A stretch of 64,000 nucleotides of DNA from Penelope pileata (Eukaryota > Chordata > Aves > Galliformes > Cracidae): assembly GCA_013396635.1 (NCBI GenBank), contig WBMW01005646.1:384212-448211 (forward strand), written 5' to 3'. Positions within the stretch are counted from its first letter, which is position 1. Each line of letters begins with the position of its first letter. The notes beneath the pieces are model-generated. The model worked only from the letters and a program-made list of their open reading frames with translations. It had not been told where the DNA came from and did no database searches. The position numbers and the translations under genes were made by a program. Below are positions 33,346-45,800 of this stretch, piece after piece.

Positions 33346-36300
33346 TCCCTGCCACTTCCGAAGGGACACTGCGAGAGTTTACAGAAGAAAATTACAGTTG
33401 TCCAGGCAGACCTCCTCTCACTGTTCTTTTCTTTTTATGATGAATCACACAGTTAGCTCTTAGGGCTGGTATGTGACTGTTAAATGCAAGTCAATGTAAC
33501 AGTCCTTGCAAAGCAGGATCTTCGCTGGACTAAATTCTTCCCATGTTCAGCTGCAGCTATATTAGGGAATGATTTTACTTGTACTGGTCTGTAGTACTTG
33601 CATACGTTTCTAGAGTGGTGTTACTCTGGGGAGAATAAGTATCTTACAGAATGGAATTACATGGCACAATTTTACTAACTTTTTTTTAAACATAATGAAC
33701 TGTGCAAAAGCTAAAATTCGTGGATGCACATAGGGAGAGAAAACTGCTCCTTGGGGATGTCAAGGTCTTACACACAGTTTTGTTCTGCTTTCAATTTTAT
33801 ATTTAGAACAATACACTTATTTTTTAAAATGAAGTTTTGTTTTCCTCTGGTTCACTCAGCAGAACTATCAGCTCTTAGATACTTTAGGTTGTTGCTTTAA
33901 GGGCAGTTACTTTTGTATTCGGCTTTCTTTTTTTTTTTTTTAAACTTTCTGAAAACTCCAACTTTTTAAACACCATAATGTTTTCAGAGGAGAAGATTGT
34001 CAGTGCTTGAACTAACTTTTCAAAAATTGTGAAGAAAATACTAAGGTAATAGGTAGTTGTAGAGTGCTGTGTAATAGAACTGACAAGTGAAAGATAACAT
34101 AATGTTAACTGTTGATAACTTCCACCTGAGTGGAGGCATGTTTACCTATTGAATTGTAGGCTACAAGCAGGGGAAAAATAATATAATTATCTACAGAGAT
34201 CTTGGAAACAAATGGATGAGAGAAAGTACATATTCAGTATTATTCATATATTTAGAGGACAGTTTGATTTTACTGGCTGAAATCAAAGTGGATGCAAATG
34301 TTTTAAGCACTTTTTTTTGCTCTGTTATTTATGTAGTTAAACATAGAAACTGTAATCATATATTGTTTCATGTGATAATATGCTGTTACTAACCTATTAT
34401 TTTAGGAAGAACCTTTAAAGTTGATGAAGTGAGAGAACCAAAATTGGAGTAAGAAGGTGCATAGTGGTGAAGCGGAAATAGTGGAGATGTGGCAGCTATG
34501 ATTGCTGGTTTACGTGGGGCAAAGATGACCATTAAAAATGTCTGTATTCCCAGTCAGGAAAGCCTCTGAAGTACTGGAAATTTCTGTAGAATCCTTCAGA
34601 TTCTTTTGTCAGCACTAGAACAGATTTTGCTAATGCTGTGCAGCGTTGTGATGAAGAATGTTCACAGGAGCCATTTGAGAATGCTTGCAGAATGTATGAA
34701 CGCTTAGATCTAACAGTGGAGATGTGGGTGTTTTAGTAACTGCCTAGGTCACAGAGTCAATGGTTGTAGCATGGATCTGAAGATATCCTACCTCTGGTAG
34801 TTTCTGTTGTTTCCGTGACAAGTGTGGGTCTGGTCTATTGGCAGTATCCCTGAGTACTCCTCTGTCTGTGCTTTTAAAATGGGGACAATGTGGTTTTACC
34901 TGCTCTTGGAGTGTTTTGAGACGTTGAGTTGAAAATCCCTATATAAAAGTGAGCTATTTGTTTGTAGATATCTAGTATAATTTCCAAAAAACCGTATGGT
35001 AGACAGGTGTGCAGGCATGTTTAAGTATCCATTTCCCATGATAGTTGCTTAGCGAAATGAAATGGGACTGCACGTCATTTTTTTTATTTTTTTTTTTCCA
35101 CTGGTGAAATGATGTTTGTTTTTTTTTTTTCCCCCGAGCTATGACAAGGTTTTGGAAGCTATTATAAAAATTACCCTCCCTTCTTCTTCAAACGATGATT
35201 GTCCTCTCAAAACATAAATTAAAAGAGTAATAAATATGTTGCCTCCATTTCCTTTCTAATAAGCTACTTGCATAAAGATAAACACAAGGTCCAAATGACA
35301 TTGTGTTAATATGTCATTCTATAAAAAATGTACTTTAAAATACACTATAGTATTCATCTGGTGCACTTGGTCTTCTTTCAGGCAGTCCAAATTGTTCTAC
35401 CCTCAGTAAAATAAGATTGAATATTTCAGATGGAGGGAAAAAAACGGCTAGCAAGTATTAACTGCCAAACGTAAAATTGGAAGGAATACTGCCTGATTCC
35501 AGTGGAGGCCAGTTACTGAGGATTGCATGTGGTCTTGCAAGCAAACCAGTTTGATGTACGTGTTTCAGCAAAAGTATCACTGGAAGAAGCAAATGTATTT
35601 GGCTATTTGTGTTATGCTCTGTTTTAGAAACATTGCTTTTTTGTTTTGTTTTGTTCTTATTTTAAACCACGGTTTCAGAGTGGGAAAGGTACACTCTAGA
35701 ATGTAGCTTGTACCATTTCCAAAGTTTGAACTGTGATCTTCATAACATGGTACATGCAGCTTTTAGTGAAATTATATACAGCCGTAACTTTGAGCAACGC
35801 TTTTCAGCCATTCAGCAGCTCATAGGACAGAACACCAGGTATAAGGCATTAAAAAGAGCAATTAAAATAAGCAGTTTAATTCCAAACTTACGGGATAGTT
35901 TCTGAGGTAGTTAGGGAATGTGTCTCTGTTTTCTTTTCCATGTTGCTGAGAGGAACTCAGTTTGCTTTTAGAGGTGGTCACTCTCTAATGTGGTAGTCAG
36001 TATTTATTTAAAGCACTGCTACCTCCTCCGCTTCAGCTTTTAGATCTTTCCATCAGCAGTGCATTTTTTCTTGAATATACTTGACTTTGTATGAACTTTC
36101 CTACTGAAGCTATTAGGATTGTTTTTATATGTAAGCATATGGTTCCAAGCGGGCATTGAAAATAAAGTTTCTCTTCTGAAGTTACCAAAAGAAATGAAGT
36201 TCCACACCCTCCTGTAAGAAAATCAATTTTAAAAATGTTGTTTAGATTTTCAGATAACTTCAAAAAGAACATTCAGTTTTTAGCACTTTGTTCTGAGCCT

Positions 36301-37261
36301 TGGAAGGGATGCTTTCTACATGTTGTGCTGGGTGCTTTGTGACGGGCAGGAGGTTATAAGAAAATTCGTTGCCCAAATTCAGTCACAGACTGAGTGGCAA
36401 TTAGATCCTTCTGTCAAAAGCTTAAAATTCCACTATGGGCCATTTTGCCAGGTGCACTACTGTTTGTATGGGAAATAAACCAGATAATTCTCATGTAAGA
36501 TTTGAGCTGAGTTCATTTGGTAGGAAAAGTTGTATGAAGCTACTTCTGCAGTAAATGACAAAGAACAAAATACTGATCTCTAGGAATGCCAGAATTCTCA
36601 GGGATAAATAAAGGTGCTATATATTACTGTCAAGAGACAGATTTGACTGTATTTTGTGGTCTAGGTGGAAAATGCTTTTTTAAGGATCAAATTCTATGAA
36701 GAGTCAGGAGTAGAACCTAGGGATTGCAGTAGGGGCTTCTGCACATTTGATTTCTGTCTTGTTTGCTTGGACATTCTTTGGCCAGGGAATCCGTGTATTC
36801 TTGGGATCAGAGATCTTCTCTAAAAAGATGATTCACAGCCCTGTTGATTGTGAAGATGACACTGACTTAGCAGGCTTTGCTGTTGGCTGCAAATCACTCC
36901 TCACTCGCTCTGTGACGGAGAAGCTCTGTGCTACACCGCTGAGTTTTGCGTAGCTTTTCTGCAGCCTGCAGAACAGTGCTCTCCTTTTGCTGCTGCACAT
37001 AGAGAATGCAGTCTCCATGAACAGCAGAAGTTTTATGCCTTAGTACTGCTCTCACTGTGATACCTTTTGTGTCAGTTAATGGTAAAAACTACAACTGCTG
37101 AGCACTACGGTTTAGGTTTGTAAATGTCGTTAATTAAAAGCAGGTGAGCAACACAGAGTTCCTGGAATGTCTGTGGATGAAAAGCTGTTCCAAGTTCTCA
37201 TCAACATTTATAGTTAAAGGAAAAAAAAAAAAAAAACACAGAGGAATGCAATAATAATAGA

Positions 37262-37344
37262 AGGTTGCAACCTGATCTGGTGGTGGGGGGGGGTTGAAAC
37301 TGGATGGTCTTTAAGGTCCCTTCCAACCCAAGCCATTCTATGAT
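37262..37344 (+). mobile_element. CR1 LINE terminal fragment, sense orientation
   Basis: A short piece has GCAACCTGATCTGG, a G run, then GGTCCCTTCCAACCCAAGCC and ATTCTATGAT, the last bases of CR1. It lies inside the presumed 3' UTR. Confidence 0.88.
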
Positions 37345-39842
37345 CCTAAAATAAATGTATACTGAAATGGACAAATTCTTGGCATTTTGAGAAAGTATAC
37401 ATTTTTGGTTCCTCTAGTAATCTTATGTTTCTTTTTGTTGTTTTTTTTTTTTAAGTGGATGACATTTGGAGCAGTTTTCTCCAAAAATAGCTTCTTAATC
37501 ATAATAACTAAGGCTACCAGAGGCTGCTGGCACATTTTTCCTGTAGGAGCAGTTGTTAGAGTTGCTCATAGATTTCAGTGGCCTCTGGACCAAACTTGGG
37601 AGAGCTGCGGGGCTGTTTATCCTATAAGCTAGCAGTGTAATGGGACCTCGGTTTTGATACCAGTAGCATTACAACAGTTCTGGGATAAAATAGTGAACTC
37701 ATTAATACACTACAGTACTTAGCCAAATTACTGATTTAAAAGGAACAACAGATAGTTCTGTGCTTTCAGCATTTGTTTTTTGTTTTTTCTTTCTAATACA
37801 AAAAATATACGTAAAGCTAGAGCCCAGTCCTGCAAGATGCAAAATTCCTGCAGTTCTTCCTGATGTCGTGGGAATTAAAAAGTGCTTATTGCCAGTGAAA
37901 GCCCTTAAAACATTAATATTGACATCTACTTCAAATTTAAATACAGATTACATGAATTAACCAAAAGAATGCAGCAGGAATGTGCATACATGAGGCTAGA
38001 GCATTACAAGGAAAAGTGGCTGAGATAGCCTGGAAGAAACTCTCTTGTAGAAATACGAAGTGTTGAAACCAGAGAGTGTGGATTTGAGGAATGGCCGAAG
38101 GCATTTGGAGGAGGATTTGGAACATATTGTATCCACAGTAGAGCTGCTAGGAGGGTTTGATTCATATGGTATGTTTTTTGTGGCATAGTAGGGTGAGCAT
38201 GTAGTCATAGGTGTTATTTTTACTGGCTTTTTGAAATGTGATTTTTGAAACTCCAAATATTTTTAAATATATTCTTTCCAAAAAAATTCAGTGCAAACTG
38301 TCACCTCAGTTTCTGTTTACTTACTAAAGGTCAGATTTTAAAACCATGGTCTCAGGTTTTATATGTGCAAACTGCAGGGCAGATAGGCACACATGCAAAT
38401 TTGCACCGATGATTTGTAATGGATCCAGATGGGATTATTTGGAAGCTTAAATAATTTGTGAATGCAGCCAGGTGTCTCCAGTAGATGTGAGTTGCATCTA
38501 GTTAAAGCTGGGCTGAAAATCAGGCCTTTGGAATGTGGGGTTCAACATGTGCTTACAAACATGCTGCAGGGCACCATTTGCAATACACTGATACTAGAAC
38601 TTCAGAGAGTCTCTAATACTGTGCTAGGCTATAGGAAAACATCTTAAACTTTGACAGCAACAGCTGTTGCAAACATGTCTGTAAAAAAAGATTTCTTATG
38701 AAGATCCTGTTGGGGACCAGCTAACTTGGTGCATTTCGCTGACATCACATATGTTCCATTAAGGTCTACGAGGACTGAAAAAAAATACTCTTCATTTCTA
38801 TGAGCATTTCAAAAAACAGTTGTTAAATGACCTTTGATTCAGTTCTTTGCTGTTTTCCACCTTATGCTGCATTTAGTGATGAAAAATAACTTCCAGTGTA
38901 TTTGTTCCTTAGAACAGCACAACAAATTTTTCAGCTCTAACTGGGGAATGAAGACAGAAATCAAATGCAAAGCATCTAATGAATAGGGTTTACAACAGAC
39001 CCAGTGTGTAGCAAGTTAGAGAGCAAGCCTGTAGCTGCCATGTAACAAAATAATTGTGTGTTGTTTCAGATGGGCGGCAGTCATGATCACAGTCACAGAA
39101 GGCGCCTTTTAAAACCTTTTTAAAGGGAATTTAAATGATGTTTTTCCATTTGGAAATACTGAAGTAAAATTAGGAGATTTAAAAGTATTTAATGACTTGA
39201 AAACACCATTAATTTTTAGAATGACAGGAAGCTTGGTAGGAAAATAGCAAGTAAAATCCTCCAGTCTGTCACCTTGCTTATCCTGGATAATTCTGGCAGA
39301 CAAGGTGTATATGCTGCCTCTTTACAAAGACACCTTCTTAAGTTCCTTTGAAATACCCCAAACATCTGTCTTCTTTATGGCTGATCCAGGAGACTTGGAT
39401 GGAAAGTTTAGTGACTTTCGCTTGCAAATCAGTGTGTGCACTCCTGCACGTTGCTGAAATCTCTTCATTCGGTTAAAGCAAGTCGGCGTTTGAAGTCCTT
39501 TCAGCAGTTTTGTAGGGCTGAGTGCTTAATGTCAGAGGAATGTAGGATCTGGCTCTGTTTTCCTCCATTTTCATTTGAGCCAGTATGCAAGGGTTTAAAT
39601 GGGACTTTATTTAAACAGTAGCAACATGAATATTCGAGTATTATTTTCTAGTACTAAGCTAGTGGTTAACACGTCTGTTTTTGCTGTCTTGCCACCAATA
39701 CTGTAAAAATGTATAATCAGAACAGCTTTAATTCTTGTAAAACTGAATTGGTTTGTAAAACAATGTACAAATCGTGTTTCATAGACAGAAAAGCTTGTAA
39801 TATATGTGAAATGAATATATTATAGTCTATTTTTGCCATGAA

Positions 39843-39848
39843 AATAAA
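39843..39848 (+). promoter_or_regulatory. PTPN21: Candidate distal poly(A) signal of PTPN21
   Basis: AATAAA is followed within about 25 bases by a T/GT-rich stretch (GAGTTTTATTGTTCTG), the usual arrangement of a cleavage site. It is the last good signal before a change to repeat-free intergenic sequence. Confidence 0.5.
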
Positions 39849-39870
39849 TATTTGAAGCAACTATGAGTTT

Positions 39871-42800
39871 TATTGTTCTGTTATTAAAAGAAAAAAATCG
39901 TCAAACTTAATTTAAATGTGTGGTCTAGTCTGGAACTTGACCTTCTGTGCACAAAGATGTTATTCCTCCTTTAAAGCTCTGCACGTACTGCCCTGCATCT
40001 CGATGTGAAGATAAAACTTCCACCGTCAAACACTAATGGCTCTCATCTTTGTGGCAAGGAAGCCATGGGACTGCTACCCTATCATCAATATTTGTTATAT
40101 TTTTTTGCATTTTCGAAAGACGTTGTCAGTATTGAATATTCAATTTCCCTGTTATCTTCAAGCAGAGGTTTCAGAAGTTGAAAAACCCTTTCCAGAAGCA
40201 TGTGAGAAAAGTAAGTGGATTGTGTGATTGCTTGGTATCATTGGAGCTGCCACCTGTACCTCATACTGAAGTTTTCTTCATCTTGTAATTGATATTTAGT
40301 CAAAAAGGGAGGTGATAGAAAAGGCACAATGTGAAGGATGAATTGCACACTGGATACTGCAATTGCAGACTGAACAATTGGATGTCCACTGTCCTTGCTG
40401 AATCCCTTATGCAGTAACCTAACTAACTACACAGGAAATGCCAGGCTTTTAATTGAGATTTGTCTCCCAGGTATGCTCAGTTTGGTGGCATTAACGCACG
40501 TAAGGTAAGGTAACATACCAGCTACCTATGTCATTGTCTGTTTATTTCCCAAATCCTGGGGAATGTTCTGTGCAATGTTCAGTCTGTGCAAAGCACTCTT
40601 GGCATGGATTCAGAATCAGAAGAGCAACCTGTTGTTTAAATCTGGAATGGCTGGTGATAGATGAAGATTATGTGAAACTCAGCAATGTTAGCTGCTGAGC
40701 TGGGAGCTTTATGTGTGACAGTTCCTCTCTGTAGGATATGATGGCTGTTTTGGGTGTTTTCTGTTTGTTTCAGATTTTGTTATATCCATTGCTTTTCCTT
40801 AAGGTGTCAGCAACAGTGTATAAATGTGTGTTTTCTCTCTTCCGCTATTGTTCTGACCATCCCCTGGAAGGCTGGATTCTGCATGAACACAGCAACTGCA
40901 CAGCGCTGCAGAAAGAAATTGCCAGTTTACCTGCAGCAGCCAGGGAACTACTGCTGGATGGCCACCACCTGTGAGTACAATGGGAATGTCACTTCTGCAG
41001 GTACCAAAAGGAGAATGCTGTTGCAGGAGAGTTGGAGCTGAGTGAGGGCTGGATGAAAGACGGATGCTCATCAGCTTTGACCTAAGCAAGTTGCCTTGCG
41101 TTGCTCTAGATCCCCTTGGCTTGGTCTGGTTCCTGGCCGAGGTGAACCTTCTGCAGTTAGCACTTGCATTTGAGTGATAGCAATGTTGTGGTTCCAGTGA
41201 TCGGGGAAATGGCTGTTCTGATAGTTAAAGGCTACTTCTGTCATTACTACAATTGCTTTGAACTAGCTTCATTAACTCAATGAAAAAGCAAGAGTAGGTA
41301 GGAAATGGGTGAGTCTGGGACTATTTATTTGGGTTCATTAGATCCTTTGGGAGCTTTTCTGAAGCAAGGACTTCAGGTCACATGCATGTTCTTGTGCTCT
41401 CTGGGTGCACAAGGGTGCAGTGCAGACAGGGGAGCTAGAAGAGGCAGAGCTTAGAAAAATTCTTTCTATTTCTGATGAATTGCCACATCTCCCAAAGATC
41501 TGCATGACAATCCTTCAAATGTTGGCCATCCCCAGCATACCAAACCAGTAAAATTTATTGCCCTGCTTATTCTGTGGATTTAAGGTATCTGCTGTAATAA
41601 ACAAAACAACCAGGAAAGACATGGAGAGCTTGCAGATGAGATTTCTTAACCTAAAGTTCTCAGTTCAGATTATTATTATTAGCCATTTTTAAAATGACAA
41701 TCATGTGCCTTAGGTAAATTTAGAAGGACATGAAATCCTTCCACGAACAGACCCAGAATTATCATACCCAGAGGCAGATGAAGAATTTTCACTGGTGTTA
41801 AGTACCTACGAAGAAAGCCCCCGTCAAGCCTGGTTAATACTGATAATCAGTGATTTGAGGGAACCGCATACTTTGGTGCGTGCATATGTGTATCTGATGT
41901 CTTCTGTCTGCATACCATGCCATTTGTGACTGATTGAGGCTGAGAATGTCTTTCCATCGTCAAAACCTTCAGCAAAAAAACTTCAGAAATGTTGAAGACA
42001 GTTTATTTTTAGATTGATAATGCTTAAGATGTTATTTTAGCAGATTTACCAGGATTTAGCTGAGTTTCCTGCACCATAACGATATAGAAATAATTTCATT
42101 TGTTCTCATCTGACTGTCTCTGAGCCTCCAGAAATAGCTTGTGCTCACCCTGAAACTCCCTTGCAAAGTAGGGCAGCTATGATAATCAGTGCATTTGATT
42201 GGATCTTCTCGAGGGGTAACTTCTGGCTTTAAAAAGAGACGTAGCAACACCCTGCCCAGATGAGGACATCTGTTTCCTCCTTCAAAAGGAGAGGGGAAGC
42301 ACTGCATTATGTGAGTAGTCGGGGTCAAAATGTAATTAGGAAAGAGGAGGAAAACACAATTGTTCAGCAAAAATAGAAATAAACTTCCATGGTTGATGAA
42401 AGATTTGACTTTTTTTCCCAAGTTCCTGTTAGGCTTTAAAGGGCAGGAGGAGCTGGTGTGTTTTCAGGACAAAAGGTCAGCCTTATTCCTCTGCACAGCG
42501 CTGGTATTTAAATAATGACAAATAAGCAGAACCAAGGCTAATTTACATTCTCTCTTGAAAGAAACTGGAAGTACTGCTCCAGTATCACTGGCTAAATTGC
42601 TTTGATACCTGTGAAGGCAGCTTTGTGAGATCGCCTGTCCTGTTCCTGACTTGCCCTATAGCTTTGTGACTGCAGTGTGCCAGAGACTGCACCGTGAGCG
42701 CTTCATGGCGGCAGGGGCTCTCTCACCTCTCAGTTGCTGCTTTGGGCAGAGGTTTTGGAGCTCTGAGAAGCTCAAACATTGAGGAAGAGCTTTGAAGAAA

Positions 42801-45800
42801 ATGCATGCCATACAAAGTCACAGTGGTGAACCTTGACAGATGTAAGTTGAAAGCCTCGTGCAAGGCTGAAGCCTCTGAAGGCTGGAGAGAAGGGCCTACC
42901 ATGCCAATTTGTTTCTAGGGAAAGGAAAACTGAGAGGAGAGCTTGAGAAGCTCTATCTTTCACAATCCACTGTTATCTGAGATCGTTGTATCCAGCATTT
43001 GGGAAGCCTCAGAGCCAGCTCCCAATCCTGTGCTATCTGTATCATCTCTGGTCTTGCTTGTGTCAAACATCAGGAAAAAGCAGGGTGCCAAATGCCTCTG
43101 AGCTGAATTTATGGCTGCAGAGGCCACTCCTCACAGGTCCTGTGAGGAATTCTCAGGCTGACAGGAGAGCTGATGGCCTTTGACACATCGCTTAGTTTCT
43201 TACTTGGCAGGCGAGCATGCTTGTGAGAGAAACAGATAGCTGGGACGAGTTGAGGGTCACCTCATAGTTCTGCTCTTCATCTCCTGGAATTGGCTGCTGG
43301 CTGCTGTGAGATGTAAGGTATGCCACAGCCTCGCACAGATACTGTAAGGGGAGTCCTATGGGCTTGCTGAATTCTTGGGATAACTGCAGAGAGCTCTGCA
43401 CCTCGTGCTCCAGATCACGCTGCCTGTCCTCTGTGAGAATGGGACGGCATAGCCCCGTGGCCTGCCAGGCTGAGGCTGTGTGTGGGTTTCTCGAGTTTCA
43501 GGTGCCCCCCCACTCCATTTGTTTAGCCTTTACTTGCCCTTCTCAAGGTCTAATTTCATTCCACCGAAGCTGGAAGGACTGCATGGGGGACCATGTGTGC
43601 TGAGCCTGCAACAGGAACAACCGCTGCGCAGAACTCCAGGCTTACTCCCAGTGTATGTCCTGCGTCTGCAGCATCCCTACAGCTTTTGCAGGCCAGTCCA
43701 ACAGTTTGCAAGATGAGTGCAGCTGTAACTTGTGTGTTGTCACCTTGGTGTCCTGCACACCTCCTTCCCTTTGGTGTCTGTTGTAATGAGCTTAGCGAAT
43801 GGGTTAAAGAGATGAAGCTCTCTGTGAGGCGTGGGGGCTTCAGCTGCCTTGTAGATTTGCTAAGGGGGACAGAAAGCCCTATGCACTGTAGACACAGCGT
43901 TGTTAATTGCGGTTCCCTTCACTTGAATTAACTTTTTCTTGTTGCTACCCTTGGACTGCCTGACATCCTGAGGTCCTCATAGGATTTCATGTAGGTGGTT
44001 GAGGTGGAGACGAGCTACAGGCTGTCTGTGGCCCAACTAAGGGATTGCCATGCAAGCGAGATCGGCTGCTGCTGCTCTCCTTTCCCAGCGCTGCATTCTC
44101 CCCGTGACATGTTCAGCTTCCGCTGGCCCGAGATCCACTTACAGGCTTTGAAATGGGATCCCCTGGCTGGCTGTGACCCGTGCAGCGTGCGGTGGCTGGT
44201 TCAGCGGGTTGATTTACCGCTCACCTGTTTGCACATCAATTGCTTTGCCACTTGGAATGGAAACTGATGATGATTGTTTCTGAATGAAGGAGATTTCACT
44301 TTCAGTAAAGCAGGGTGATTAGGCTGCTGGTTAGTACCTGGTTTGGTTGTTTTGGAGTGAGAAGTTGTTTTTATTTAAGCCACTGGTTGCTGTTTTGTTC
44401 TTGGTAATCACATCAGCCCCAGATGCCAGCTGGTGGGAACAGGCCTGTCCCTAGAACAGTGGGCTGCGTGCTGGGAGGTGCCAGGAAGCAAGGTTTGGTG
44501 GCTCTGCAGCCATCCTGCAACTGCAGCGCTCTGTCCTTGCTTATCAGCACGTGCTCCTGCCTTTGGTGGTAAGAAACAGGAGTGGGATCCAGTTTCCCAT
44601 AGCCAGATGCTTCCTGAAGTACACCCCAAGTTACAATTTTGTGGTTTTTTTCCCTTTTTTCATTATATTGCTTAGGTATCAAATTTGTAGCAGTGGACAA
44701 TACAAAGGAGGAAAAATTGAGGGAAATCAAAAATGTGTTTGAGGGTCAGTGCTAGCAAGTACATCTACATTCGTATTCTGCATATTTTGTATTCAAATGT
44801 TGCAGATTTGTATTCTGTCCTTCCCCCAGAGTGGTGCTCAGGCACAGGGGAGCTGTGCACTGAAGGGTGCGACTGAGATGCCGCGTTGGTTAGAAGCTGG
44901 GCTTTCACTAGGTGCTGTGAAGGAAGTCCCTGAACCGAATTGTTTGTACTAAGGCTCTGGCACTCTTGTTCAAACTCCTAAAACAGATTATTGCTGGGAA
45001 AAATGTAGCTCTTTTTTTCCTGGTCTGGTTCTTTTTCTTTTCTTCTTTCAACATGATACCTTGCAAACCCTAATGACGAAACTTGTCCAAACCCAGACTC
45101 CTGCTACGTGCAAAGCTCCTGCCTGGGGTCTCCCAAATCCCCGTGTTTCTGCAGTGCGTTTTGGATTCTGCCTGTCACTGGGGAGAGGTCTGACGGTTGT
45201 GTTTGAAATACGCCACACTGTGAGTTGGTCCGCATCATTCTACAACTGTTATGTAATTATTGATGATGTAAAAACATACAGAAATGAGAGATGTGGCCCA
45301 GGAGTAATTGTGCACCTAAGCCTGAATGAAACGTGTAGGTGTCTTAGACACGGAGTCACTGAGGGATAGTATGACAGTTTGGGTTTTGCTTGCAGGTTTT
45401 CCTAATTGTTTTCTGGATAACACTGAGACACCCAACCACCTTGTCCTTTCATCACACGAATCTTTCAAATGACCAAAAGCCCCAATTCACTTTGTAAACA
45501 AAAAGAATCCTACCTTTGAAAACAGGGCCATTGATGACAACACTGTAGGCTGTAAAGATAAGAGCCTGTTTTATTACAGAGCAAAATAACAATCGTGGGC
45601 TTTTGATCGTTTGAAGTAAGCATTGATGTTATTATGCCCATAGAAGTCTGGGCAGAAATACTGCAGACCACAGCAGCTGACTGCTCCTAACAGTTGGTCG
45701 CTCCCACAGCATTCCAATTTGTAATGGTGGTGAGACAACCTTGTTCTGCTAGGACTTCTGCCAAGACCTGAGTGCATTCATCAGTGAAGGGAAACTCAAG

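Larger units (their letters stand above)
33346..39870 (+). other. PTPN21: Probable PTPN21 3' UTR (about 6.5 kb)
   Basis: AT-rich with no coding frame of note. Poly-A/T runs occur near 33930, 35080-35135 and 37220. Several AATAAA motifs (near 35230, 36163, 36474, 36605, 37350) could give shorter transcripts. The far end at 39690-39870 has the look of a conserved 3' end. It includes a CR1 piece at 37262-37344. The extent is inferred; transcript data would be needed to fix it. Confidence 0.45.

Noticed and set aside
42056..42421. 121-codon minus-strand frame in intergenic DNA
   Set aside because: No domain, no splice context and low-complexity composition. It looks like chance.
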